Made by a program: the position numbers and the translations under genes. From the NCBI RefSeq assembly GCF_002551245.1, contig NZ_NTGZ01000037.1, positions 1 to 40,415 of the forward strand: a stretch of 40,415 nucleotides of DNA, given 5' to 3'. The notes beneath the pieces are model-generated. The model had not been told where the DNA came from. It searched no databases and was given only the letters and a program-made list of their open reading frames with translations. Shown here piece after piece: positions 24,583-33,110 of the stretch. This stretch comes from Streptomyces sp. rh34. GTDB lineage: Bacteria > Actinomycetota > Actinomycetes > Streptomycetales > Streptomycetaceae. How positions within the stretch are numbered: position 1 is the first letter of the stretch; the number at the start of each line of letters is the position of its first letter.

Positions 24583-27258
24583 GTGCCGCGACATCAGCCA
24601 CTCGTAACCCGCCCCTCCCGCACGCTCCGCCGACCGGACCGCTCCAGACGCGTCAGCGTGTTGGTGGGCGCCGTCGCCGCCGCCGGGCTGCTGGCGGGCG
24701 CACTCGCCGCACCCGCCGGTGCGGCCCAACCCGTCAACGAGGCATCCGAGAGCCCCGAGATCATCGTCAACGGGGACTTCTCCGCGGGCACCGCCCCCTG
24801 GTGGTCGACGGCCAACAGTCCCGTCGCCGTCTCGGACGGACGTCTCTGTGCCGACGTCCCCGGGGGCACGGTCAACGCGTGGGACGCCATCGTCGGGCAG
24901 AACGGGCTCGCCCTCACCGCCGGCGAGGAATACACCCTGAGCTACACCGCGACGTCCACCGTGCCGGTCACCATCCACACCAACGTGCAGATGGCGACCG
25001 AACCGTGGACCACGGAACTCGCCACCGCGCAGCCGGTCGGGGCGACCGCCGAACGCGTCACGGAGACCTTCACGGCCGGAGCCGACCACGACGCGGCGCA
25101 GCTCGCCTTCCAGATCGGGGGCAGCGCCGAGGCCCTCACCTTCTGCGTCGACGACGTGTCGCTGCGCGGCGGGACCGCGCCGCCGCCGTACGAACCGGAC
25201 ACCGGCTCCCCGGTCCGGGTCAACCAGGTCGGGTACCTCACCCACGGCCCCAAGGCCGGCACCGTCGTCACCGACGGGACCGACCCGCTGCCCTGGACAC
25301 TCGAATCGGCCGCCGGTACGCGCGTGGCCGGTGGCACCACCACTCCGGCGGGCGTGGACACCGCCTCGCGGCACAACGTCCACACCTTCGACTTCAGCGC
25401 GGTGGCGACCGCGGGGGAGGGATACACCGTCACGGTCGCGGGCGAGAGGAGCGAGCCGTTCGCCATCGGTGACGACCTCTACGCGTCGCTGCGCACCGAC
25501 GCGCTGGCGTACTTCTACCACAACCGCAGCGGCATCGAGATCGACGCGGACATCGTGGGCGAGCAGTACGCGCGGCCGGCCGGCCACCTCGGCGTGAGCC
25601 CCAACCAGGGCGACAACGACGTGCCCTGCCAGCCGGGCGTGTGCGACTACCGTCTCGACGCGGCGGGGGGCTGGTACGACGCCGGCGACCACGGCAAGTA
25701 CGTGGTCAACGGCGGTATATCGGTAGCCCAGTTGATGTCCACGTTCGAACGGACCCTGTACGAGGAGACGGCCGACGCCGGGCCGCTCGGCGACGGCGAG
25801 CTCCGGCTGCCCGAGCACGGGAACGCCACCCCCGACATCCTCGACGAGGCGCGCTGGGAGCTGGAGTTCCTCATGCGGATGCAGGTGCCCGCTGGGGAGC
25901 CGCTCGCCGGTATGGCCCACCACAAGCTGCACGACAAGGCGTGGACCGGACTGCCGCTCCGGCCGGACCGTGACCCCCAGCCCCGGGAACTGCATCCGCC
26001 GACCACGGCGGCCACCCTCAACCTGGCGGCCACCGCCGCCCAGTGCGCCCGCCTCTTCCAGGTCTACGACGCGGACTTCGCCGCGCAGTGCCGGTCGGCC
26101 GCGCGGTCCGCGTGGACAGCGGCCATGGCCCACCCGGACATCCTCGCCGATCCGCAGGACGCCACGGGCGGCGGCGCCTACAACGACGACGACGTGAGGG
26201 ACGAGTTCTACTGGGCGGCGGCGGAACTGTTCCTCACCACCGGTGAGGACAGCTACCGTCAGGAAGTCCTCCGCTCCCCGCTGCACGGTGACACCGACGC
26301 GGTCTTCCCGCGCGGCGGCATGTCCTGGGGCTCGGTAGCCGGGCTCGGCGCCCTGAACCTCGCGCGTGTGCCGGGCAAGCTGTCCGCCGATCAGCTCGCC
26401 ATCGTGCGCGGCATGGTGACCGAAGCCGCCGACGGATACGCGGCCGATTCGGCAGGGGCCGCGTACGGCCTCCCGTACGCCCCCGACGACGGGCACTACG
26501 TATGGGGCTCGAACAGCCAGGTCGCCAACAACATGGTCGTCCTGGGCTCCGCCCACGACCTGACCGGCAGGACCGCCTACCGTGACGCCGTACTGCGCGG
26601 ACTCGACTACCTGCTGGGCCGCAACGCGCTGAACCAGTCCTATGTCACCGGGTACGGCGAGCGGGACTCGCGCAACCAGCACCACCGGTTCTGGGCCAAC
26701 CAGCTCGACCCGGCCCTGCCGAACCCCGCACCGGGATCCCTGGCCGGCGGACCGAACGCCTCCATCGAGGACCCCGTCGCGCAGGCCAAGCTGAAGGGCT
26801 GCGCACCGGCGATGTGCTACATCGACGACATCGAGTCCTGGGCCACGAACGAGATCACCATCAACTGGAACGCCCCGCTCGCCTGGGTCGCGTCCTACGT
26901 GGACGATCTGGGCGGCGGTGAGCCCGTGCGGACGCGGTGCGAGGTGACGTACACCTCGCAGCGCTGGAGCAACGGCTTCACCACCCACGTCGTGCTGAAG
27001 AACACCGGTGACCGCCCCGTCCAGCCCTGGCGGCTCGACTGGACGTTCGCCGACCAGCAGCGGGTGACCGACGCCTGGCGCGCCGACATCGGGCAGACCG
27101 GGCCCCGGGTCACCGCCGAGGCCCTGAGCTGGAACGCCGATCTCGCGCCCGGCGACACCGTGCGGTTCGGCTTCAACGGCCGGCCCACCGGCCTCGTGCA
27201 CGACCCCCAGGTCTTCAGGCTGAACGGCCAGGCCTGCGGGACGACATCGCGACGGTGA
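24583..27258 (+). CDS. secreted GH9 cellulase: CBM4-like, Ig-like, GH9, CBM2
   Basis: Cellulase acting outside the cell. It has 891 residues. After an Arg-rich signal peptide (cleavage near APAGA, about residue 46) come a CBM4/9-like module (about 58-203, beginning [11 protein letters not shown]), a CelD-type Ig domain (about 207-300, starting PVRVNQVGY), the GH9 barrel (about 300-775) and a C-terminal CBM2 (about 785-891). Catalytic Asp366 and Asp369 lie in [11 protein letters not shown] and the acid is Glu757 in TNEITINWN. The order CBM4-Ig-GH9 is that of theme-D-like GH9 enzymes, often processive or exo-acting. I choose the GTG at 24583 because AAGGA lies 7 nt upstream; an earlier GTG (24550) has none. 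A CebR box lies at its promoter. Confidence 0.92.
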   Translation: MPRHQPLVTRPSRTLRRPDRSRRVSVLVGAVAAAGLLAGALAAPAGAAQPVNEASESPEIIVNGDFSAGTAPWWSTANSPVAVSDGRLCADVPGGTVNAWDAIVGQNGLALTAGEEYTLSYTATSTVPVTIHTNVQMATEPWTTELATAQPVGATAERVTETFTAGADHDAAQLAFQIGGSAEALTFCVDDVSLRGGTAPPPYEPDTGSPVRVNQVGYLTHGPKAGTVVTDGTDPLPWTLESAAGTRVAGGTTTPAGVDTASRHNVHTFDFSAVATAGEGYTVTVAGERSEPFAIGDDLYASLRTDALAYFYHNRSGIEIDADIVGEQYARPAGHLGVSPNQGDNDVPCQPGVCDYRLDAAGGWYDAGDHGKYVVNGGISVAQLMSTFERTLYEETADAGPLGDGELRLPEHGNATPDILDEARWELEFLMRMQVPAGEPLAGMAHHKLHDKAWTGLPLRPDRDPQPRELHPPTTAATLNLAATAAQCARLFQVYDADFAAQCRSAARSAWTAAMAHPDILADPQDATGGGAYNDDDVRDEFYWAAAELFLTTGEDSYRQEVLRSPLHGDTDAVFPRGGMSWGSVAGLGALNLARVPGKLSADQLAIVRGMVTEAADGYAADSAGAAYGLPYAPDDGHYVWGSNSQVANNMVVLGSAHDLTGRTAYRDAVLRGLDYLLGRNALNQSYVTGYGERDSRNQHHRFWANQLDPALPNPAPGSLAGGPNASIEDPVAQAKLKGCAPAMCYIDDIESWATNEITINWNAPLAWVASYVDDLGGGEPVRTRCEVTYTSQRWSNGFTTHVVLKNTGDRPVQPWRLDWTFADQQRVTDAWRADIGQTGPRVTAEALSWNADLAPGDTVRFGFNGRPTGLVHDPQVFRLNGQACGTTSRR

Positions 27259-27299
27259 GCGGCCGGCCCGTCCTACCGCGTCATAGGAGGAGAATCGCT

Positions 27300-28682
27300 G
27301 TGAAACGCTTCCTGGCCCTCCTGGCCACCTGCGCCATGGTCCTGGGCCTCACCGCCCTGCTCAGCCCCCCAGCGGTGGCCGCCACCGGATGCAAGGTCGA
27401 CTACACGGTCACCAGCCAGTGGGCGGGGGGTTTCCAGGCCGGGGTGAAGGTCACCAACCTGGGCGACCCCGTCACCGGATGGACCCTGAGGTTCACGATG
27501 CCCGACGCGGGGCAGCGACTCGTCCAGGGCTGGAACGCCACCTGGTCGCAGTCCGGTTCCGCGGTCTCCGCAGTGGGGGTCGACTGGAACCGCACCCTGT
27601 CCACCGGTGCGTCGGCCGATCTGGGGATGGTGGGTTCCTTCACGGGCGCCAACCCGAAGCCGACGGCGTTCACGCTCAACGGCGTCGCCTGTACGGGTTC
27701 CGTGGAGGAGCCCCCGCCAGTCGACCCGCCCCTGCCGGGCACCGGCACCCCCGTGGACGTCAACGGCGAGCTCCACGTCTGCGGCGTGCACCTGTGCAAC
27801 CAGTACGACCGTCCCGTACAGCTGCGGGGCATGAGCACCCACGGCATCCAGTGGTTCAGCAAGTGCTACAACACCGCGTCCGTGGACGCGCTCGCGGAGG
27901 ACTGGAAGTCGGACCTGCTGCGCGTGGCCATGTACGTCCAGGAGGGCGGCTACGAGACCGACCCGGCGGGCTTCACCAGCCGGGTGAACGGCCTCGTCGA
28001 CATGGCCGAGGCACGTGGCATGTACGCCATGATCGATTTCCACACCCTGACGCCGGGCGATCCGAACCACAACCTCGACCGGGCCAAGACGTTCTTCGCG
28101 TCCGTCGCGGCCCGCAACGCCGACAAGAAGCACGTGATCTACGAGATCGCCAACGAGCCCAACGGAGTGAGCTGGACGGCCATCAAGAACTACGCCGAGC
28201 AGGTCATCCCGGTGATCCGGGCCGCTGACCCGGACGCCGTCATCATCGTCGGCACCCGCGGCTGGTCCTCCCTGGGCGTCTCGGACGGCTCCAACGAGAG
28301 TGAGGTCGTCGACAACCCCGTCCGAGCGGACAACATCATGTACGCCTTCCACTTCTACGCCGCGAGTCACCAGGACTCCTACCGCGCCACGCTGAGCCGC
28401 GCCGCCTCGCGACTGCCGCTCTTCGTCACCGAGTTCGGCACGGTGAGCGCCACCGGCGGAGGGGCGATGGACCGGGCGAGCACGACGGCCTGGCTGGACC
28501 TGCTCGACCAGCTGAAGATCGGCTACGCGAACTGGACCTACTCCGACGCGGACGAGAGCAGCGCGGCCTTCAGACCGGGCACCTGCGACGGCGGTGACTA
28601 CAGCAGCAGCGGTGTGCTGACCGAATCGGGGGCGCTGCTCAAGAACCGCATCAGCACCCCCGACTCCTTCCCCACGGGCTGA
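27300..28682 (+). CDS. secreted GH5 endoglucanase with N-terminal CBM2
   Basis: Beta-1,4-endoglucanase acting outside the cell. It has 460 residues: signal peptide (cleavage near PAVAA, about 28), CBM2 (about 30-135, with conserved Cys near both ends), a short Pro-rich linker (about 138-155) and a GH5 barrel of the GH5_2 type (about 155-455). The acid/base is Glu286 in IANEPNG and the nucleophile is Glu378 in VTEFGT. The GTG at 27300 has a strong AGGAGGA upstream. It starts 41 nt after the GH9 stop with no terminator between, so GH9 and GH5 likely form an operon under CebR. A very strong hairpin follows. Confidence 0.94.
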   Translation: MKRFLALLATCAMVLGLTALLSPPAVAATGCKVDYTVTSQWAGGFQAGVKVTNLGDPVTGWTLRFTMPDAGQRLVQGWNATWSQSGSAVSAVGVDWNRTLSTGASADLGMVGSFTGANPKPTAFTLNGVACTGSVEEPPPVDPPLPGTGTPVDVNGELHVCGVHLCNQYDRPVQLRGMSTHGIQWFSKCYNTASVDALAEDWKSDLLRVAMYVQEGGYETDPAGFTSRVNGLVDMAEARGMYAMIDFHTLTPGDPNHNLDRAKTFFASVAARNADKKHVIYEIANEPNGVSWTAIKNYAEQVIPVIRAADPDAVIIVGTRGWSSLGVSDGSNESEVVDNPVRADNIMYAFHFYAASHQDSYRATLSRAASRLPLFVTEFGTVSATGGGAMDRASTTAWLDLLDQLKIGYANWTYSDADESSAAFRPGTCDGGDYSSSGVLTESGALLKNRISTPDSFPTG

Positions 28683-28688
28683 CCACCC

Positions 28689-28734
28689 GACCACGGGCGG
28701 GGCTCCGGACGACCGGAGCCCCGCCCGTGGTCGG
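28689..28734. terminator. strong bidirectional terminator between GH5 and bxlR
   Basis: A 21-bp perfect stem (28689-28709 against 28714-28734) with an ACGA loop starts 6 nt after the GH5 stop. It lies between convergent genes and separates the cellulose block from the xylose block. Confidence 0.85.
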
Positions 28735-28850
28735 CCTTCGTCGAACCGAGCGGGAGGCATGAGGGGCCCCGACCGCCGCGGTCTCGCGTTCGGGCAGCGA
28801 TCCCCGGCCAGCGCACGCCACCGCGTCCTCGGTGCTCCACAAGCCGCCCC

Positions 28851-29870
28851 TCAGCTCCCGGGCGGCGACGCCGTGCTCTTGCGTACGACCAGGCTCGTGG
28901 CCAGCTCCAGCCGCGTGGCCACCGGTTCCTGCGCCCGCAGTCGCATCAGCATCTGCGCGGCCTCCTCCGCCATCTGGCGCAGCGGCTGGTGGACCGTGGT
29001 CAGGGCCGGGCTGGCCCAACGGGCGATGGGCACGTCGTCGTAGCCGACCACCGACAGGTCGTGGGGGACGCGCAGGCCCTGCACCCGGGCGGCTTCCAGT
29101 ACGCCGAGTGCCTGGAGGTCGCTGCCCGCGAAGATCGCGGTGGGCCGCTGGGGGTGGGACAACATCTCGGCGGCGCGGTCGTATCCGCCCTCCACGTGGA
29201 AGTCGCCGAACAGGATGAGGCCGGGGTCCACCTCCAGTCCTGCCATGGTCATCGCCGACCGGTAGCCGTCGAGCCGCGCGCGGGAGCAGAGCATGTCCTC
29301 GGGTCCGGTGATGACACCGATGCGCCGGTGCCCGCACTCGATGAGGTGCCGGGTGGCGGCCAGTCCACCGTTCCAGTTGGCCGAGCCGACCGAGGGCACG
29401 TCGGGGTCGGGGTCGCCCGCGGGGTCGATGATGACGCAGGGGATCGAACGCGCCCTGAGCTGCTGTTTCACCTCGTCGGGCAGGGTCGAGAAGACCAGGA
29501 CGACACCGAGCGGCCGACGCTGGAGCATCGCCTCCATCCAGTCGGGGCCGGGCGAGTGGCGGGTTCCGCTTTCGGTGAGGACGACCCCGGCGCCGTGGGC
29601 CTTGGCGACGTTCTCCACCCCCCGGATCAGCTCCATCGCCCAGATGCTCTCCAGCTCGTGGAACACGATCTCGATGAGCGGCGTCTCGCTGGCCGACCGT
29701 GTGGTGCGCCGGTACGCATGGGCCTCCAGCAGACGCTCCACCTTGACCCTCGTGGGGGTCGCCACGTCCTGCCGCCCGTTGAGGACCTTCGAAACTGTCG
29801 AAATGGAGACGCCGGCCCGCTCGGCCACCTGGGCCAGGGTGATGCGGCCCGTTCTCTCGTCATCGCGCAT
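28851..29870 (-). CDS. bxlR: LacI-family repressor of the xylobiose system
   Basis: 339 residues. The HTH runs through ITLAQVAERAGVSISTVSK (about 10-28), then VLNG, followed by a sugar-binding-protein-like domain. The presumed base-reading residues are Ile23, Ser24 and Lys28, different from the other LacI regulator here. It is divergent from bxlE, the same arrangement as bxlR-bxlEFGA in other Streptomyces, where BxlR represses and xylobiose induces. Start choice is uncertain: the ATG at 29870 begins the conserved family sequence but lacks a clear ribosome site, and an ATG at 29882 is an alternative. Longer N-terminal extensions run into the operator region and are unlikely. Confidence 0.87.
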   Translation of the reverse strand: MRDDERTGRITLAQVAERAGVSISTVSKVLNGRQDVATPTRVKVERLLEAHAYRRTTRSASETPLIEIVFHELESIWAMELIRGVENVAKAHGAGVVLTESGTRHSPGPDWMEAMLQRRPLGVVLVFSTLPDEVKQQLRARSIPCVIIDPAGDPDPDVPSVGSANWNGGLAATRHLIECGHRRIGVITGPEDMLCSRARLDGYRSAMTMAGLEVDPGLILFGDFHVEGGYDRAAEMLSHPQRPTAIFAGSDLQALGVLEAARVQGLRVPHDLSVVGYDDVPIARWASPALTTVHQPLRQMAEEAAQMLMRLRAQEPVATRLELATSLVVRKSTASPPGS

Positions 29871-29939
29871 GGCCAGGAGCATAAAGCACGGGACGGCTGA
29901 CGCCCAGGCGTAACGCTTTGATAACGCCATGACCGAGGG

Positions 29940-29968
29940 TTGACCCCCCAGATGAGGGGTTCTAGCGT
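29940..29968 (+). promoter_or_regulatory. bxlE promoter
   Basis: TTGACC (29940-29945), a 17-nt spacer and TAGCGT (29963-29968) match the Streptomyces housekeeping consensus. The expected start near 29975 lies just before two BxlR-like elements. Confidence 0.7.
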
Positions 29969-29978
29969 CCGGACTCAG

Positions 29979-30015
29979 GAAGTTTCGGTAGTTGGATCGA
30001 AAAAGTTTCGAAAGG
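29979..30015. promoter_or_regulatory. BxlR operator region upstream of bxlE
   Basis: GAAGTTTCGG (29979-29988) is followed by CGAAAAAGTTTCGAAAGG (29998-30015), which contains CGAAA-3nt-TTTCG and the palindrome TTTCGAAA (30006-30013). The right end merges with the AAGG ribosome site of bxlE, so bound repressor would cover both early transcribed DNA and the start region. Confidence 0.7.
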
Positions 30016-30022
30016 TGTGCCG

Positions 30023-31324
30023 ATGAAACAACGCGCACGGTTCTCGCGGACCGTTGTCGTCGGTGGTGCCGCACTGGCCCTGGTGCTGTCCCTGTCCGGA
30101 TGCGGAGGGGACCCGGATGCGGCCGGCGGCGACACCCTCCGCGTCCTGGTCTACGGGGACGCGGCGAACAAGGTGGAGAAGGAGATCGTCGCCACCTTCA
30201 ACAAGACGTCGAAGGTGAAGGCCGTCCTGGACACGATCCCGGGCGCCGACTACCAGGCCAAGCTGCAGACGATCATCAACAGCAAGCAGGCGCCGGATGT
30301 CTTCTTCAACTGGGGCGGCGGCAGCATCAAGCCCTTCGTCGACGCCGGCCTGCTCCTCCCGCTGGACCCCTTCATCGCCGAGGACCCCGACCTCAAGGCG
30401 AAGTTCCTGCCGTCCGTGTTCAACAGCGCGGTGGTCGACGGCACGTCCTACGGGGTCCCCATGCGCGGCACGCAGCCCGTCCTGCTGTTCAGCAACGGCA
30501 AGGTCCTCAAGAAGGCGGGCGTCGAACCCCCGAAGACCTGGGCCGACCTGCTGGCGGCGGTCAAGGCGCTGAAGGCCGACGGCGTCACCCCGATCGCGCT
30601 GGGTGGCGGCGACCGGTGGCCGACGCTGATGTGGTTCGAGTACCTGTACGACCGTATCGCCGGCCCGGAGCTCTTCCAGAAGGCCCTCGACGGCGACCAG
30701 GACGCCTGGGCGAGCCCGGACAGCCGGAAGGCGCTGAGCATGATCAGGGAGCTGGTGGACGCCGGTGCGTTCGGCACCAACTACGACTCGGTGAAGTTCA
30801 CCGACCAGGGTTCCCCCACGCTCCTGGCGACCGGCCGGGCCGGCTTCGAGCTGATGGGCTCGTGGGAGTACTCGACGCAGCAGGACGCGCACCCCGAGTT
30901 CGCGAAGAGCGACCTCGGATACAGCGCCTTCCCCTCCGTCGAAGGCGGCAAGGGCGACCAGGCGAACGTCGTCGGCAACACCAACAACTTCTACTCCGTG
31001 CTGAAGAAGACGAAGCACCCGCGGGCCGCCGCCGAGTTCCTGAAGCTCATGTACTCGGACCAATTCGTCAAGGCGCAGCTCGCCATCGGCAACCTGCCGA
31101 CCACGACGAACACCGAAGGCTTCCTGGACACCGCCGCCAGCCCCGGGTTCGCGAAGTTCCAGTACGACATGGTCAAGGCGGCCCCGGCGTTCCAGCTCTC
31201 CTGGGACCAGGCGTACCCGCAGTCGGCGGCCACCGCGATGTACCAGTCCCTCCAGCAGTTCTTCAACGGCTCGATGGACGAGGACGCCTTCATCAAGGCC
31301 ATGCAGGCGCTGCCGACCTCGTGA
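30023..31324 (+). CDS. bxlE: xylobiose-binding lipoprotein of an ABC importer
   Basis: Extracellular binding component for xylobiose/xylo-oligosaccharides. It has 433 residues. The signal ends in the lipobox LSLSGC, giving a lipidated Cys near residue 28. The rest is a family 1 solute-binding fold (NTFNKTSKV-like start, DVFFNWGGG). The ATG at 30023 has AAGG 7 nt upstream; an in-frame GTG at 30017 lies too close to the ribosome site. It heads bxlEFGA and faces bxlR. The ligand is assigned by synteny with the characterised Streptomyces bxl operon and the GH3 gene at the end. Confidence 0.9.
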   Translation: MKQRARFSRTVVVGGAALALVLSLSGCGGDPDAAGGDTLRVLVYGDAANKVEKEIVATFNKTSKVKAVLDTIPGADYQAKLQTIINSKQAPDVFFNWGGGSIKPFVDAGLLLPLDPFIAEDPDLKAKFLPSVFNSAVVDGTSYGVPMRGTQPVLLFSNGKVLKKAGVEPPKTWADLLAAVKALKADGVTPIALGGGDRWPTLMWFEYLYDRIAGPELFQKALDGDQDAWASPDSRKALSMIRELVDAGAFGTNYDSVKFTDQGSPTLLATGRAGFELMGSWEYSTQQDAHPEFAKSDLGYSAFPSVEGGKGDQANVVGNTNNFYSVLKKTKHPRAAAEFLKLMYSDQFVKAQLAIGNLPTTTNTEGFLDTAASPGFAKFQYDMVKAAPAFQLSWDQAYPQSAATAMYQSLQQFFNGSMDEDAFIKAMQALPTS

Positions 31325-31356
31325 GCCCACGGAGATCCGGACCCGGAACACACGAC

Positions 31357-32292
31357 ATGACCCGAACCGCAGCCACCTCCCCGGACGGCGAGACGGTCAA
31401 GAAGGACGGCTCGTCCGGCATCGGAGCGGGCCGCCCGGGATTTCTCTGGGCGGTCCCCGCCGCCGTCTTCTTCGGCCTCTTCGCCCTCGTCCCGCTCATC
31501 ATGGTCGCCGTACTCTCCTTCGCCAGCTGGGACGGACTGAGCGACCCGGAGTTCGCGGGCCTCGACAACTGGAGGAAGCTCCTCGACGACCCCGTCATGA
31601 TCAAGAGCCTCTGGCTGAGCGTCCTGCTCACGGTGCTCGGGGTCGCCGTCCAGACACCGCTGAGCATTCTGCTCGGGGTCTGGGCGGCGGGACACCAGCG
31701 CAACCGGGCCGTTCTGTCCGCCATCTACTTCGTCCCGATGCTGCTGTCCGTCGCGGCCGTTTCCGTGCTGTGGCGCGCCGCCCTCGACCCCAACATGGGC
31801 GTCCCCGCGCAGGCCACCTGGCTCTTCGGCGACGGCAACCTGTTCGGGAAGCAGGCCACCGCGATCGGCGTCCTGGTCTTCGTCAGCACCTGGCAGTTCA
31901 CCCCCCTGCACACGCTGATCTACCAGGGCGCGGCGCGCGCGGTGCCGCAGGTCCTCTACCAGGCGGCGCAGATCGACGGCGCGGGCACGGTGCGGCAGTT
32001 CTTCCACATCACGCTGCCGCAGCTGCGCAACGCGATCATCACCTCGATGATCCTGATGGTGGTCGGCGGACTCACGACCTTCGACACCGTGCTCATCCTG
32101 ACCCAGGGCGGACCGGGGAGCGACACCACCATCAGCGCGTACTACATGTACCAGAAGGCGTTCAAGAGCTTCGACTACGGAGGGGCTTCCGCCATCGCCC
32201 TCCTCCTCGTCCTCGTCTCCACGGTCATCTCGCTGATCGTGGTGCGGCTCTCGGGCTACGACAAGATGCGCAGCACCATGGAGGGACTGTGA
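31357..32292 (+). CDS. bxlF: ABC importer permease of the xylobiose system
   Basis: Membrane subunit, 311 residues, MalF-type with about six helices, the first at FLWAVPAAVFFGLFALVPLI. The EAA-like loop reads YQAAQIDGAGTVRQFF near residue 205. ATG at 31357, 32 nt after bxlE, with a poor ribosome site. Its TGA overlaps the GTG of bxlG. Confidence 0.9.
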   Translation: MTRTAATSPDGETVKKDGSSGIGAGRPGFLWAVPAAVFFGLFALVPLIMVAVLSFASWDGLSDPEFAGLDNWRKLLDDPVMIKSLWLSVLLTVLGVAVQTPLSILLGVWAAGHQRNRAVLSAIYFVPMLLSVAAVSVLWRAALDPNMGVPAQATWLFGDGNLFGKQATAIGVLVFVSTWQFTPLHTLIYQGAARAVPQVLYQAAQIDGAGTVRQFFHITLPQLRNAIITSMILMVVGGLTTFDTVLILTQGGPGSDTTISAYYMYQKAFKSFDYGGASAIALLLVLVSTVISLIVVRLSGYDKMRSTMEGL

Positions 32293-33110
32293 GGAAGAAC
32301 CGTCCCAACCATGTCGCCGGTTTCGGCTCCCTGGTCTGGCTCCTCGTGGTGGGGCTGCCGCTGTACGTGATGCTCGTCGCCACGTTCCAGACGCGCCCCG
32401 ACTACGCGGCGAACGGCCCGCTGTCCTTTCCCGAGCACTTCACGCTCGACAACTACATCGACGACCTCAACAGCGGCTTCGCGCAGTACTTCCTCAACAC
32501 CGTCATCGTCACCGTGTGCGTGGTGGGCATCGTGCTGCTCCTCGTCCCGCCGCTGGCGTACACCATCGTCAGGAGCCGGGGGCGCGCCACCACCACGGTC
32601 TTCCGGCTGTTCCTCCTGGGCCTGGCGATCCCCTCGCAGGCGGTCATCGTCCCGATGTTCTTCGTCATCAGCGAGGCCGGTCTCTACGACAACCTCATCG
32701 GCGTCATCCTGCCGACGGCGGCCTTCGCCATGCCGGTGTGCGCCCTGATCCTGACGGGAGTGATGCGGGACATCACCCCCGATCTGTACGAGGCGATGAC
32801 GATGGACGGCGCCTCGCCCCGACGGGTCTTCTTCCAGCTGGTGCTGCCGTTGTCCAGGGGCGGGATCTCGACGATCGTCGTCTTCTCCGCGCTCCAGGCC
32901 TGGAACGGCTTCCTGTTCCCCCTCGTTCTGACGCAGTCGGCGGAGACCAAGGTGATCACCTTGGGGCTCTACGACTTCCAGACGGAGCACGGAGTCAACA
33001 CCCCTGGCCTGCTCGCCGCGGTCGTCCTGTCCATGCTCCCCATCCTGATCGTCTATCTGTTCGCTCGCCGCGCCCTGGTACAGGGGCTGATGGGAGTGGG
33101 AGGAAAGTGA
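32289..33110 (+). CDS. bxlG: ABC importer permease of the xylobiose system
   Basis: Second membrane subunit, 273 residues, MalG-type, about six helices from LVWLLVVGLPLYVMLVA. The EAA loop reads YEAMTMDGAS near residue 170. The GTG at 32289 overlaps the bxlF stop and has GGAGGG just upstream; its own stop overlaps the bxlA start. No ATPase follows, as expected for Streptomyces importers served by the shared ATPase MsiK. Confidence 0.9.
   Translation: MRKNRPNHVAGFGSLVWLLVVGLPLYVMLVATFQTRPDYAANGPLSFPEHFTLDNYIDDLNSGFAQYFLNTVIVTVCVVGIVLLLVPPLAYTIVRSRGRATTTVFRLFLLGLAIPSQAVIVPMFFVISEAGLYDNLIGVILPTAAFAMPVCALILTGVMRDITPDLYEAMTMDGASPRRVFFQLVLPLSRGGISTIVVFSALQAWNGFLFPLVLTQSAETKVITLGLYDFQTEHGVNTPGLLAAVVLSMLPILIVYLFARRALVQGLMGVGGK

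Noticed and set aside
24505..27201. Open frame of about 900 codons antisense to the GH9 gene
   Set aside because: High GC3 coding leaves long open antisense frames. The translation has no recognisable family and the plus strand encodes a full GH9 enzyme with catalytic motifs.
29871..30074. 68-residue N-terminal extension of BxlR
   Set aside because: It overlaps the bxlE promoter and operator and even the bxlE start, and does not resemble LacI-family N-termini.
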